Positions 42,007 to 51,307 of a stretch of DNA of 64,000 nt are shown piece by piece. The stretch spans positions 1 to 64,000 of the forward strand of contig NZ_WHVV01000013.1 in NCBI RefSeq assembly GCF_009650995.1, written 5' to 3'. The DNA comes from Sporosarcina cascadiensis (GTDB taxonomy: Bacteria; Bacillota; Bacilli; Bacillales_A; Planococcaceae). The position numbers and the translations under genes were made by a program. Under the pieces are notes generated by a model. The model did no database searches. It was not told where the DNA came from and saw nothing but the letters and a program-made list of their open reading frames with translations. The first letter of the stretch is position 1; every line of letters starts with the position of its first letter.

Positions 42007-43283
42007 CAATAGCTGTATTATTTATCAGTTTCTTTGCTCTTATGCTTATCGGCGTTCCTATCGCGATATCTCTTGGCGCATCAGCATTGTTCACAATGGT
42101 TTTTGCAACAGATCTGCCGCTCGGTTCCATTGTGCAGCAGGCCTTCACTTCTCTTGATTCGTTTTCATTACTGTCGATTCCACTGTTTATCCTGGCAGGT
42201 GTGTTGATGAGTTCAGGCGGAGTTTCAAAACGTCTTCTGCACTTGGCAGGCGTTCTTGTCGGATACTTAACGGGCGGTCTAGCCATCGGTACGGTTCTTG
42301 CCAGTATGTTCTTTGCAGCAATCTCTGGTTCAGGTCCTGCGACGGTTGCAGCGATCGGTTCATTCATGATTCCCAATATGGCGAAAAAAGGATATGACAA
42401 GCCGTTTGCTGCTGCCGTTACTGCCACTGCCGGCTCCATTGGAGTTATTTTACCGCCGAGTATTCCTTTTATCATGTTTGGGATTGTGGGCGGCGTATCC
42501 ATCGGCGCACTGTTTTTAGCAGGAATTATACCAGGGATACTCGTCGGGCTGGCGTTAATGTTCGTTTCGTATCGGACAGCGAAAAAGCGTGATTTTCCTA
42601 CTGAAGGTAAATTCCCGACATTCAAGGAAGTGCTGAAGGCAATCAACTATGCGAAATGGGCATTGCTGATTCCGGTAGTCATACTAGGCGGTATATACAG
42701 CGGGCTATTCTCTCCGACAGAATCTGCGGCAGTTGCCTGTATGTATGCATTGTTTATCGGATTGTTTGTCTATAAAGAACTGACATTAAAGAGTCTCTAC
42801 AGTGTATTTTTAGAAGCAACCCTGTTGAATATACCGGTAATCATCATCATCAGTTTCTCTATTTCCTTCGCATATTTGCTCAGTATCGAACGGATTCCGG
42901 CGACGATTGCGCATTTCATCACAGGAATTTCTGAAAATATGATTATTACGATGCTGCTGGTCAGTGCGTTCTTGTTTGTAGTAGGAATGTTTATTGACAC
43001 GATTTCTGCAGTGGTTATTCTGACACCTATTTTGCTGCCGGTGGCGGTAGCGGTAGGCATTGATCCGATTCACTTCGGCGTCATCATGGTCTGTAACCTG
43101 GCTGTTGGTTATGTTACACCTCCGCTTGGAGTAAACTTATTCGTTGCTTCGCATATCAGTAAAGTTTCAATTGAACGAATCAGCCGTGCGCTTGTTCCGT
43201 TTATCGTTGCGATGCTGATCATTATTGTTATCATAATTGCGATTCCGTCACTTTCTACATTCTTGCCGGGATTGGCGAAATAA
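42003..43283 (+). CDS. TRAP transporter large permease (DctM type)
   Basis: A 426-residue membrane protein with about 12 helices. Conserved DctM segments are present: L-S-I-P-L-F-I-L-A-G, A-I-S-G-S-G-P-A-T-V-A-A-I-G, P-P-S-I-P-F-I-M-F-G and F-I-D-T-I-S-A-V-V-I-L-T-P. With DctQ it imports the acid bound by DctP using the sodium gradient. It is followed after 32 bases by the HisC-like aminotransferase gene in the same direction. Confidence 0.93.
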   Translation: MTIAVLFISFFALMLIGVPIAISLGASALFTMVFATDLPLGSIVQQAFTSLDSFSLLSIPLFILAGVLMSSGGVSKRLLHLAGVLVGYLTGGLAIGTVLASMFFAAISGSGPATVAAIGSFMIPNMAKKGYDKPFAAAVTATAGSIGVILPPSIPFIMFGIVGGVSIGALFLAGIIPGILVGLALMFVSYRTAKKRDFPTEGKFPTFKEVLKAINYAKWALLIPVVILGGIYSGLFSPTESAAVACMYALFIGLFVYKELTLKSLYSVFLEATLLNIPVIIIISFSISFAYLLSIERIPATIAHFITGISENMIITMLLVSAFLFVVGMFIDTISAVVILTPILLPVAVAVGIDPIHFGVIMVCNLAVGYVTPPLGVNLFVASHISKVSIERISRALVPFIVAMLIIIVIIIAIPSLSTFLPGLAK

Positions 43284-43315
43284 TTACATCATAGAAGACA
43301 GGAGCTGTATTTCAA

Positions 43316-44404
43316 ATGAATTGGAGAACCAGTGTAAAAGATATCGCACCATATATACCGGGCAAATCGATTGAAGCAGTAAAGAAGGAGCTGCAGCTGG
43401 AGGAAGTGCACCGTCTTGCGTCGAACGAAAATCCGCTCGGTCCTTCCCCCAAAGCAAAAGCAGCGATGAAGCAGGCAATTGAGGAAGTGCATTTGTATCC
43501 GGATGCATCTGCGACAAAACTGCGTGAGCGTCTGGCAGAGATGTATGAAGTGCAGCCTGAACAAGTTATCACAGGCAACGGTGCAGATAATATTATTTCA
43601 TTGGTGGTCAGTGCGTACATTGATGAAGGAGATGAAGTAGTTTACGGAAGCCCTACTTTCCCCGCTTACCGTTCGTCTACACTTCTGATGGGCGGAATTC
43701 CTGTGGAAGTGCCGCTTACAAAGGATTGGCAGTTTGATTTGGATGCGATGAAAGCGAAGATTACGGATAAGACAAAACTTGTATTTGTCTGTAATCCGAA
43801 TAATCCTACCGGCACAATTGTGGAGGATTCTTCATTGGAGAAATTCATACAAGAAATTCCTGACCATGTAACAGTTGTGCTCGATGAAGCGTATATCGAA
43901 TATGTCCGTGAGAAACCGTATAAGACGGGAATTGACTACTTCAAGGCCGGACATCCGATCATTACCATCCGTACGTTCTCGAAATTCTACAGCTTGGCAG
44001 GCTTGCGTGTAGGCTATGCTGTTGCGTCGGAAGAACTGCTCGAACCTGTATTGCGTCTGCGTGAGCCGTTTGCTGTGAACCGGGTAGCGATAGAAGCGGC
44101 GTCAGCTACGCTGGATGACAATGATTTTACGGAAGAACATTATCAAATGAACGAAGAAGGCAAGAAGTATCTGACGGAGGAATTTACAAAGCTAGGATTT
44201 GAAGTGTTTCCGTCCTACACGAATTTCCTGTTTGTTCACATCAAGTCCGATGCACAGGCATTATTTAATAAGCTGCTGGAAAAAGGGCTGATTATTCGTC
44301 CATGCACGCCATGGGGCTTGAATGAATATGTCCGCATTTCAATTGGAACTAAGGAGCAAAATGAACTTCTGGTGGGAATTTTACATCAAAATGAGAAGGA
44401 GTGA
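43316..44404 (+). CDS. HisC-like PLP aminotransferase
   Basis: A 362-residue fold-type I aminotransferase close to histidinol-phosphate aminotransferase. The PLP Lys is in T-F-S-K-F-Y-S-L-A-G-L-R; N-P-N-N-P-T-G and D-E-A-Y-I-E-Y are the other PLP contacts. It is not in a histidine biosynthesis operon: it follows a TRAP transporter and precedes a 2-hydroxyacid dehydrogenase, and two urocanase genes lie nearby. This points to a catabolic or interconversion role on histidine, another aromatic amino acid, or a related 2-oxo acid. Biosynthetic HisC activity cannot be excluded. Confidence 0.85.
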   Translation: MNWRTSVKDIAPYIPGKSIEAVKKELQLEEVHRLASNENPLGPSPKAKAAMKQAIEEVHLYPDASATKLRERLAEMYEVQPEQVITGNGADNIISLVVSAYIDEGDEVVYGSPTFPAYRSSTLLMGGIPVEVPLTKDWQFDLDAMKAKITDKTKLVFVCNPNNPTGTIVEDSSLEKFIQEIPDHVTVVLDEAYIEYVREKPYKTGIDYFKAGHPIITIRTFSKFYSLAGLRVGYAVASEELLEPVLRLREPFAVNRVAIEAASATLDDNDFTEEHYQMNEEGKKYLTEEFTKLGFEVFPSYTNFLFVHIKSDAQALFNKLLEKGLIIRPCTPWGLNEYVRISIGTKEQNELLVGILHQNEKE

Positions 44405-44413
44405 TGTTGGACT

Positions 44414-45397
44414 ATGACAAAGCAGAAGGTATGGATTTTAGATGATGAATGGTTTACGCATGATGTGGAGAAGGAGATTTACGACGATTACGATATTGAA
44501 TATAAAGTGACGAGAAGTGACACTGTAAAAGAGGATTTTGAAACGTTTGGAAAATATGCGGACGGTATTGTAGCGCAAATCGGTTTTCCATGCGGCGCAG
44601 ATATTATCTCTGAACTGGAGAACTGTAAAATCATTGCTGCTTCTGGAGTAGGCTTTAATCATATTGATTTGGACGCTGCCTGCGATAAAGGAATATACGT
44701 AACGAATATGGCGGATTACTGTATCGGCGAAGTGTCCGACCATACCATTGCCTTGTCATTGTCTGTAGCGAGGAGACTGCGTGCCTATAACGAGCAAGTG
44801 AAAAGTTTTGCCTGGAATCCGCTTGATACACTGCCGATCAAACGGCTTAAGGGAAGAACAGTCGGACTGCTCGGCTTTGGCCGCATCGCTAAAGAAGTGG
44901 CTAGGAAATTCCAAGTGTTTGGTGTAAACGTAATTGCGCACGATGAGTTTGTGCCGAAAGAGGCGTTTACTGAATATAGCGTGGAGTCCGTAACGCTCGA
45001 TGAACTGCTGGAGAGATCGGATATTTTGAGCCTGCACGTTCCGCTGACTGATGAAACGGAAGGATTGCTTAATTACGACAGATTAAAACGATTGAAAGAA
45101 GGCTCCATCCTCATTAATACGTGCCGAGGGGCGATTATCCAGGAAGACGCATTGGTGAAAGTGATGAAAGAAGGTCATCTTGCGGGTGCGGGTCTTGATG
45201 TATTGACGGAAGAACCGCCTGGCAGAGATCAGGAGCTTCTTCATATGGAAGAAGTGTTTGTTACACCGCATTCTTCTTATGTATCTGAAGAATCCGAGTA
45301 CGAACTTCGATCTCGTACCAGTTTGAATGTCATCCGTGCAATCCGGGGCGAAACACCAGAATTTGTTCAGAATGTGATGCCTGAACGCACAAGCTGA
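44414..45397 (+). CDS. D-isomer-specific 2-hydroxyacid dehydrogenase (CtBP-like)
   Basis: A 327-residue NAD-dependent dehydrogenase. Rossmann motif G-L-L-G-F-G-R-I-A; catalytic Arg in N-T-C-R-G-A, Glu in T-E-E-P-P and His in T-P-H-S-S-Y. It interconverts a 2-oxo acid and a D-2-hydroxy acid. It follows the aminotransferase by 9 bases; together they could interconvert an amino acid, its 2-oxo acid and its 2-hydroxy acid, for example histidine, imidazole pyruvate and imidazole lactate. Its stop codon directly abuts that of the convergent LysR gene. Confidence 0.87.
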   Translation: MTKQKVWILDDEWFTHDVEKEIYDDYDIEYKVTRSDTVKEDFETFGKYADGIVAQIGFPCGADIISELENCKIIAASGVGFNHIDLDAACDKGIYVTNMADYCIGEVSDHTIALSLSVARRLRAYNEQVKSFAWNPLDTLPIKRLKGRTVGLLGFGRIAKEVARKFQVFGVNVIAHDEFVPKEAFTEYSVESVTLDELLERSDILSLHVPLTDETEGLLNYDRLKRLKEGSILINTCRGAIIQEDALVKVMKEGHLAGAGLDVLTEEPPGRDQELLHMEEVFVTPHSSYVSEESEYELRSRTSLNVIRAIRGETPEFVQNVMPERTS

Positions 45398-46288
45398 TCA
45401 GGAAATATCTTTGAAAAACTCTTTTGTCGTTTCAATGAACTCTTCTATGACCGGCGGCAGATAGCGGTTTTTCATATAAGCAATATAGACAGTCCGTGAA
45501 AGATTGCTGTTGGTCAGTTTCTTTACCGTCAGTGAAGGATGGTCTGGTTTCCGCAGATAGTTCTCTGGAACAATCGTGATGCCGAGACCTTCTTCTACTA
45601 AGGCGCATGCTGTTTCGAACCGCTCAATCTCAAAATGAATAGTAGGTTTAATACCGGACTTCCGGAATTCATTCAGAATATCGTTGCGTGTCTGGAATCC
45701 CTCTTTGCAGATAATGAATTCCTCGCCCTTTAGATCACTAATGGAGAGATGTTCCGTATGCTGAAGAGGATGTCCTTGGGGTAATAAAGCGACCAGTCTC
45801 TCTGTATAGATCGGGCTCATTTCGATTTCTTCGCTTTCAAAAAGCTGATTAGTAATCGCCAGGTGAATCTGATAATTTTTCAAGGCAGCTTCCACTTGAG
45901 CGAATCCCAGCACTTCAAGTAATTTGATATGAATATCCGGATGAATCGTGCTATAGGAGGCGAGCAGCTTTGGCAGCCAAAATCGTACAGATTCGATTAA
46001 GCCGATATGCAGCTCAAGCGGTCCGTCTTCTTTTAGACGGATGGCTTCTTTTTGAAAGTAATTAAAGTGGCTGAGTAATTTTTTCGCTTCTTCATACATA
46101 ATCTCTCCTTCTTTTGTCAAAGAGATATTTCTCGTACTCCGGTCAATCAATTTAAGTCCGACTGTGTCTTCAAACTTTTTAATGGCAGAGCTTAAAGACG
46201 GCTGCGAGATGAAAAGTGCCTTCGCTGCCTGGGTAAAGCTTCCTTCTTCGATAAGCGTCGTGAAATAAACTAATGAACGATGATCCAT
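45398..46288 (-). CDS. LysR-family transcriptional regulator
   Basis: A 296-residue LysR regulator: N-terminal winged helix (about 1-60, F-T-Q-A-A-K-A-L-F-I-S-Q-P-S-L-S) and a periplasmic-binding-like effector domain. ATG 46288 with GGAGGG upstream fits the family; the frame extending to 46336 does not. It is convergent with the TRAP/aminotransferase operon and divergent from the urocanase paralogue at 46701, so it may control one or both. Effector unknown. Confidence 0.87.
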   Translation of the reverse strand: MDHRSLVYFTTLIEEGSFTQAAKALFISQPSLSSAIKKFEDTVGLKLIDRSTRNISLTKEGEIMYEEAKKLLSHFNYFQKEAIRLKEDGPLELHIGLIESVRFWLPKLLASYSTIHPDIHIKLLEVLGFAQVEAALKNYQIHLAITNQLFESEEIEMSPIYTERLVALLPQGHPLQHTEHLSISDLKGEEFIICKEGFQTRNDILNEFRKSGIKPTIHFEIERFETACALVEEGLGITIVPENYLRKPDHPSLTVKKLTNSNLSRTVYIAYMKNRYLPPVIEEFIETTKEFFKDIS

Positions 46289-46470
46289 CTGACAACCCTC
46301 CGCTTTGCAATTATTCTTCCCATCAGTATAGCACATCCAAAAGAAGCGATTTCAGCACATGTTCGTTGTATGATTAAGTTATCTCATGCTGCAGTTCTTT
46401 TTTGTATGAATTTAGTTCGTACGGGTTCCGTATCTCGACCTTGCGGGTGGTTTAAACGTAGTATGTGTTT

Positions 46471-46585
46471 GCAGTTTAAACTCGCTTCGGGGCTTGGAGA
46501 TTGCCTTACGCCATGAGCCAGCTGGGGAAGACCACGCCAGTTGTCTCATGGCAACGGCCGACCCCGCAATTGCGCCTTTGCTGGT
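46471..46585 (-). repeat. Dispersed structured repeat, copy B
   Basis: Inverted-orientation copy of the repeat at 12450-12567. It folds into GCCGTTGCCATGAG / CTCATGGCGTAAGGC with inner ACTGGC/CCAGCTGG pairing. It occupies most of the intergenic space between the LysR gene and the urocanase paralogue; the rest of 46289-46700 shows no other feature. Confidence 0.7.
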
Positions 46586-46700
46586 ATAGAGAAAGTATGT
46601 CATATTGCACTGAGTGTGGAATTAGTTATAGTAACTTCACTGCTCGGTAAAAAGCTATAATATACTAATGAAAATAGAGAATGACAAAGGAGTTCTACAG

Positions 46701-48341
46701 ATGCCAAACGTATTAATTTCTCCGACAGGTACGGAAATCAGCTGTAAAAATTGGGAGATTGAAGGATTGCTGCGTCTGTTTTTAAACAGCCTGGATCCGC
46801 GCGTTGCTGAAAGCAGCAAAGACCTAATTGTATATGGCGGCAGAGGAAAAGCGGCCAGAAATCATGAATCAGTAGAAGCGATCATTCGTGAACTGAAACA
46901 ACTGTCGCCGACTGAAACCTTGCTTATTCAATCAGGCAAGCCGGTAGGAAAGTTTCCGTCCTTTCCTCATTCTCCGCGAATCGTCAATGCTTCCTCGGTA
47001 TTGGTTCCTCATTGGTCAACAGACAAAGCATTTGACAAATTGAATGAAAAAGGTCTGACGATGTACGGTCAATCAACTGCTGCATCCTGGGCATACATTG
47101 GCGTCCAGGGAGTGCTGCAAGGAACATTTGAAACAATGGGTGAAATTGCCAAGAGGCATTTTGACGACACCTTGCAGGGCAGAATCGTGCTGACGTCAGG
47201 ACTTGGTGGGATGAGTGCAGCCCAGCCGCTGTCTGTCACAATGCACGGCGGAGTATGTATTGTCGTAGAAATTTCTGAAGATAAAATCAATCAGCGTCTG
47301 AAAAATAATTACTGTGATATTAAAGTGGATTCCTTAGAAGAAGCGATCCGGCTAGCGCAGCAAGCGGCAAAAGCGAAGAAGCCATTGGCGATTGCACTGT
47401 CCGGCAATGTGGCGGACCGCTATCGGGAAGCACTGAAACTGGATTTTATTCCGGATATCGTAACCGATCAGACTTCTGTGCATGATCTTCAGGTGGGCTA
47501 TATTCCGAGCGGTCTGGATATGGAACAGTCGAAAGCGCTTCGCAAGAAAAATCTGGATCACTATTTGAAGTTGGTGAAGGATTCGCTGATTCCTCACGTT
47601 CGGGCGATGGTAACGTTTAAAGAACGTGGAGCCATCGTTTTTGAATATGGAAATAATTTGCGGAAACAAGCATATGAAGCGGGGTACGAACGGGCTTTTG
47701 AATTTCCGGGCTTTGCTTCCGAATACTTGCGCTCCCACTACTGTGAGGGACGGGGGCCTTGCCGTTGGATTGCGCTGTCGGGTGATCCGAATGATATCTA
47801 TAAAATTGACGACATGATCTTGGAAGAGTTTGCGCATGATCATAGGGTGTCGCGCTGGATTCAATATGTGCAGGAAAAGATTTATTTCTACGGCTTGCCG
47901 GCCCGCACTTGCTGGCTTGATTATGAAGAACGGGAGCGGGTGGGTGTCATCATCAATGAAATGGTGCGTTCCGGCGAGCTGTCTGCACCCGTTGCGATTA
48001 CGCGCGATCATTCCGAAGGCAGCACAATGGCGGCGCCGTTCAGAGAGACAGAAAATATGATGGATGGCAGTGATACAGTGGCAGACTGGCCTATTTTAAA
48101 CGCCATGTTAAATGCCAGTGCAGGTGCTTCGATGGTCAGTATTCAAAATGGCGGGGGCGTCGGGATCGGAAACTCTGTTCACTCGGGCATGACGGTCATA
48201 GCGGATGGCAGTGAAGACGCGTCCGACCGTTTGAAAAAGGTATTAGTCGTGGACCCAGGCATGAGCATAATCAGGCATGCAGATGCTGGATACGAAGAGG
48301 CACAGACGGCACTCGATAAAATTAAGATGAAAAAGGGGTGA
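46701..48341 (+). CDS. Divergent urocanase paralogue (urocanate hydratase-like)
   Basis: A 546-residue member of the urocanase family, from ATG 46701 (AAAGGAG 8 bases upstream). The NAD-binding G-L-G-G-M-S-A-A-Q-P and much of the scaffold are kept, but conserved stretches of true HutU are changed: Q-G-L-P-A-R-I-C-W becomes [18 protein letters not shown] becomes T-R-D-H-S-E-G-S-T, and L-H-H-G-G-G-V-G-M becomes I-Q-N-G-G-G-V-G-I. The canonical enzyme is also encoded at 52463. Paralogues in this family are known to act on thiourocanate or N-methylurocanate, so a modified imidazole-acrylate is the likely substrate. An AraC regulator follows after 7 bases. Confidence 0.82.
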   Translation: MPNVLISPTGTEISCKNWEIEGLLRLFLNSLDPRVAESSKDLIVYGGRGKAARNHESVEAIIRELKQLSPTETLLIQSGKPVGKFPSFPHSPRIVNASSVLVPHWSTDKAFDKLNEKGLTMYGQSTAASWAYIGVQGVLQGTFETMGEIAKRHFDDTLQGRIVLTSGLGGMSAAQPLSVTMHGGVCIVVEISEDKINQRLKNNYCDIKVDSLEEAIRLAQQAAKAKKPLAIALSGNVADRYREALKLDFIPDIVTDQTSVHDLQVGYIPSGLDMEQSKALRKKNLDHYLKLVKDSLIPHVRAMVTFKERGAIVFEYGNNLRKQAYEAGYERAFEFPGFASEYLRSHYCEGRGPCRWIALSGDPNDIYKIDDMILEEFAHDHRVSRWIQYVQEKIYFYGLPARTCWLDYEERERVGVIINEMVRSGELSAPVAITRDHSEGSTMAAPFRETENMMDGSDTVADWPILNAMLNASAGASMVSIQNGGGVGIGNSVHSGMTVIADGSEDASDRLKKVLVVDPGMSIIRHADAGYEEAQTALDKIKMKKG

Positions 48342-48348
48342 TTACACG

Positions 48349-49938
48349 ATGATCACTGTAGGGGTCTATCATCATGAAGCTTTATTTCAGATTTTATCAG
48401 CACAAGAGGGATTTCAGGTGATATGGATCCCGAGCCTGAAAGAAGCAGAGATGATTCGCGCCCTGGATTTACTGATTGCCGATATTTCATTGGATGAAGA
48501 GGTGGAGTATAGAGGGACATTTACCTCTATACTGCAGGAAAACGTACAGCTGAAAATCATATTTCTGAAGGACACCTTTTCATTTAATGAAATGAAACAA
48601 TTGATAAAAGCCGGCGCTTATGACTGTCTGGATACCTTAGAAACTTGTGCTGATCCCGAAAAATTGCTGCCGGTTCTAATGAAAGCGGGGGCTGACCTGA
48701 AGAGAGAGAGAAGACAAAAGAAAAGAGATACGGCTTATATGCTGCGGTCTATACGGGAATGTCTCGCGTACGATCTGCTGTACGGCAATAGTAAAAATGC
48801 GAAAGAGATTTGGGAGCGCAGTAAACTGGCAGAGCTGTCTCTCATCCCAAATACCGTTCTTCTCTTAAGTATTGACCACTTTTCTTGGCTGGTGGAAAAT
48901 AAAGGCGAACTGTGGAAGAATGCGCTGAGAGAAGAAGTGCTCCAGGCAATCCGCGAAACTCATTTACATTATGAATCGTTGAAAGTACTCGTGACGGAAG
49001 AGAAGTATGCGATTCTGCTTGCGCTGCCTGTGCAGGTAGACGAAGCGAATTATAAAGCACTCTCGATTGAGTATGCAGAAAAAATCCGTGCAGAAATTAA
49101 TCGGAAAACAGATTATACCGTCACTATTGGTATAGGCAATTACTTTGAAGATGCGCGTAATTTGCATCTTTCTTATCAAGAGAGTAAGCAAGCACAGGCA
49201 TACCGTCTATTTTCAACCGAGAATTCGATTATTCATATAGAAGACCTGGATTACTTTGAGACAACGGAATACTATGACTACAAAATGCAAATTCAATCGA
49301 TAACGGAGAAATTTTCATTGGGCGATCTGGATGGCGTTCGTCAGCAGTGGGAAGATGTTTATTGTTCGATTGCGTCTCATGTTCATATTGAACCGGAGGA
49401 ATTCCGTCTGCAAGTTCTAGACCTGTTGTTTTCGCTGTCAAAATCCGCAATTCAAAATGGAGCCAGTCCGAAAAATATGATGCCGCTGCAAATTAAGCAT
49501 GCAAAAGAATTACATGAATTAGAAACACTTGCTGAAATTGATGCTTGCGTAAAGACCATCATTACGGAATATAGCGAGCAAGTCGACGAAGGACATAATG
49601 AACAGTCCTTGAAGTCAGTAAAGGGAATCCTGCAATTCATTGAAGATCATTATCACGAAGATATTGGACTTGAAACAGTGGCGGCGCAAGTGGAATTAAG
49701 CCCGAACTACGTCAGTGCCATTTTTAAACAGACGACTGGCAGTTCATTCAGCTACTATCTGACCGAACGACGGATGAAGAAAGCCAAGCATCTATTAGAA
49801 GACTTGAATATGACAATTTATGAGGTCGCTGAATCTGTTGGTTACAGTTCCTCACAGTATTTCAGCAGGGTATTTAAAAATCATGTAGACATGACGCCAA
49901 CTGCATATCGGAACAGTGTGCTATCCACTAAATACTGA
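48349..49938 (+). CDS. AraC-family regulator with degenerate receiver-like N-terminus
   Basis: A 529-residue regulator. The first 120 residues look like a receiver fold (L-L-I-A-D-I-S, Y-D-C-L-D-T) but the acidic pocket is poorly kept. The middle (about 160-300) resembles the GGDEF-like domain of YesN-type regulators, and the C-terminus (about 425-525) carries two AraC helix-turn-helix motifs (L-E-T-V-A-A-Q-V-E-L-S, I-Y-E-V-A-E-S-V-G-Y). No histidine kinase is nearby. It is in an operon with the urocanase paralogue and lies just before the CoA-transferase operon, which it may activate. Confidence 0.8.
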   Translation: MITVGVYHHEALFQILSAQEGFQVIWIPSLKEAEMIRALDLLIADISLDEEVEYRGTFTSILQENVQLKIIFLKDTFSFNEMKQLIKAGAYDCLDTLETCADPEKLLPVLMKAGADLKRERRQKKRDTAYMLRSIRECLAYDLLYGNSKNAKEIWERSKLAELSLIPNTVLLLSIDHFSWLVENKGELWKNALREEVLQAIRETHLHYESLKVLVTEEKYAILLALPVQVDEANYKALSIEYAEKIRAEINRKTDYTVTIGIGNYFEDARNLHLSYQESKQAQAYRLFSTENSIIHIEDLDYFETTEYYDYKMQIQSITEKFSLGDLDGVRQQWEDVYCSIASHVHIEPEEFRLQVLDLLFSLSKSAIQNGASPKNMMPLQIKHAKELHELETLAEIDACVKTIITEYSEQVDEGHNEQSLKSVKGILQFIEDHYHEDIGLETVAAQVELSPNYVSAIFKQTTGSSFSYYLTERRMKKAKHLLEDLNMTIYEVAESVGYSSSQYFSRVFKNHVDMTPTAYRNSVLSTKY

Positions 49939-49946
49939 ATAAAAGA

Positions 49947-49997
49947 AGAGTTATGCAAAAAGTCCTTTAAATGTGACTCATTGCATAACTCTTTTTG
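49947..49997 (+). terminator. Terminator of the urocanase-paralogue/AraC operon
   Basis: AGAGTTATGCAA / TTGCATAACTCT followed by TTTTTG. Confidence 0.85.
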
Positions 49998-50111
49998 TTG
50001 CAGAAAACCCAAGATTGAAAAGTATACAAAACAACAGTAGATAAGTGTACTTTATCGTATAATTTTCTACTGTGAAAAAATCCACCTTTTGATAAAGTAG
50101 AAATAAGGTAA

Positions 50112-50125
50112 TGAAAGCGCTTTTA
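50112..50125 (+). promoter_or_regulatory. cre-like CcpA site of the CoA-transferase operon
   Basis: TGAAAGCGCTTTTA matches the cre consensus at 13 of 14 positions and lies 30-43 bases before the start codon. It suggests carbon catabolite repression of the operon, consistent with a degradative role. Confidence 0.6.
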
Positions 50126-50154
50126 TTACGCGCTGGAAATGAGGTCGGATAATA

Positions 50155-51297
50155 TTGAATCAACCATTAGAAGGAATAAAGGTATTGGACTTTTCGAGGG
50201 TTCTGGCAGGCCCCTATTGTACGATGATGCTCTCCGATATGGGAGCTGAAGTCATAAAAATTGAGCGTCCTGAACTGGGGGATGATACGCGTCATTTCGG
50301 CCCTTTCCAAAATGGAGAGAGCGGTTACTTCATGTTTTTAAACCGCGGCAAGAAGAGTATCGAAATGAATTTGAAAGATCCTGATGACCGTGAGAGCTTA
50401 ATGGAACTCATTAAAGATGCTGACGTAATCGTCGAAAACTTCCGTCCTGGTGTAATGGAAAATCTCGGACTGGGTTATGAGACGCTGAAAGAAGTCAACG
50501 AAGGTTTAATCTATTGCTCTATTTCCGGATTCGGACAATACGGGCCGCTGAAAAAGCGTCCCGCATACGATCTGGTTGCTCAGGCGATGGGCGGAATCGC
50601 AAGTATTACAGGTCATCCTGACAATCCGCCGACCCGCTCAGGTGCTTCCCTTGGTGATATGAGTGCGGCGCTTTATGCGGCATACGGTATTATGGTGGCA
50701 TTATTCCACCGCGAGCGTACGGGTATTGGCCAGGCGATCGACGTTGCAATGGTCGATACGATTTTCTCTCTGCTCGAGCACAACGTCATGCGCTATACAT
50801 CCGAAGGCGTGATTCCTGAGCGTATAGGAAGCCGTCACCCGATCAGCGCGCCGTTCGATGTCTTTGAAACGAAAGAAGGCAGTATCGTGATTGCGACAGC
50901 AAATGAACCTTTATTCGTAAAGCTATGCAGTGTAATGGGCAAGGAAGAGTTATTGGAAGATGAGCGTTTCAAAACAGATATTCTGCGCGGAAAGAACGAA
51001 GCGGAGCTTAAAGTAATTCTTGAGGAATGGCTGTCAGGCTACACAGCTGATGAAGCGGTTGATTTAATCAGCCAGGCAGGCGTCCCTTGTTCCACAATTT
51101 TAAATATTGCAGAAATCAGCGAATCTGATCATATAAAAGAACGCGAAATGTTGCTTGATGTAGAGCATCCTGTAGCAGGGAAAACAAGAATTCCAGGTAA
51201 CCCGGTAAAACTGTCGGCGACGCCTGTGCAAATAAAATCACCAAGTCCTGCGTTAGGTGAGCATAACAATATGATTAAAAAAACTACTGAAAAGTGA
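50155..51297 (+). CDS. Family III CoA-transferase (CaiB/BaiF)
   Basis: A 380-residue family III CoA-transferase, which moves CoA between carboxylic acids. The catalytic Asp is D168 (L-G-D-M-S). L-D-F-S-R-V-L-A-G-P-Y-C-T and K-I-E-R-P are the usual N-terminal segments. Starts with TTG; the upstream GAGG is only moderate. The family includes the FldA-type aryl-lactate/aryl-acrylate CoA-transferases. The operon continues with an acyl-CoA dehydrogenase and a urocanase, so the enzyme may activate an imidazole or related aryl propionate. Confidence 0.88.
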   Translation: MNQPLEGIKVLDFSRVLAGPYCTMMLSDMGAEVIKIERPELGDDTRHFGPFQNGESGYFMFLNRGKKSIEMNLKDPDDRESLMELIKDADVIVENFRPGVMENLGLGYETLKEVNEGLIYCSISGFGQYGPLKKRPAYDLVAQAMGGIASITGHPDNPPTRSGASLGDMSAALYAAYGIMVALFHRERTGIGQAIDVAMVDTIFSLLEHNVMRYTSEGVIPERIGSRHPISAPFDVFETKEGSIVIATANEPLFVKLCSVMGKEELLEDERFKTDILRGKNEAELKVILEEWLSGYTADEAVDLISQAGVPCSTILNIAEISESDHIKEREMLLDVEHPVAGKTRIPGNPVKLSATPVQIKSPSPALGEHNNMIKKTTEK

Positions 51298-51307
51298 GTG
51301 AAGAATA

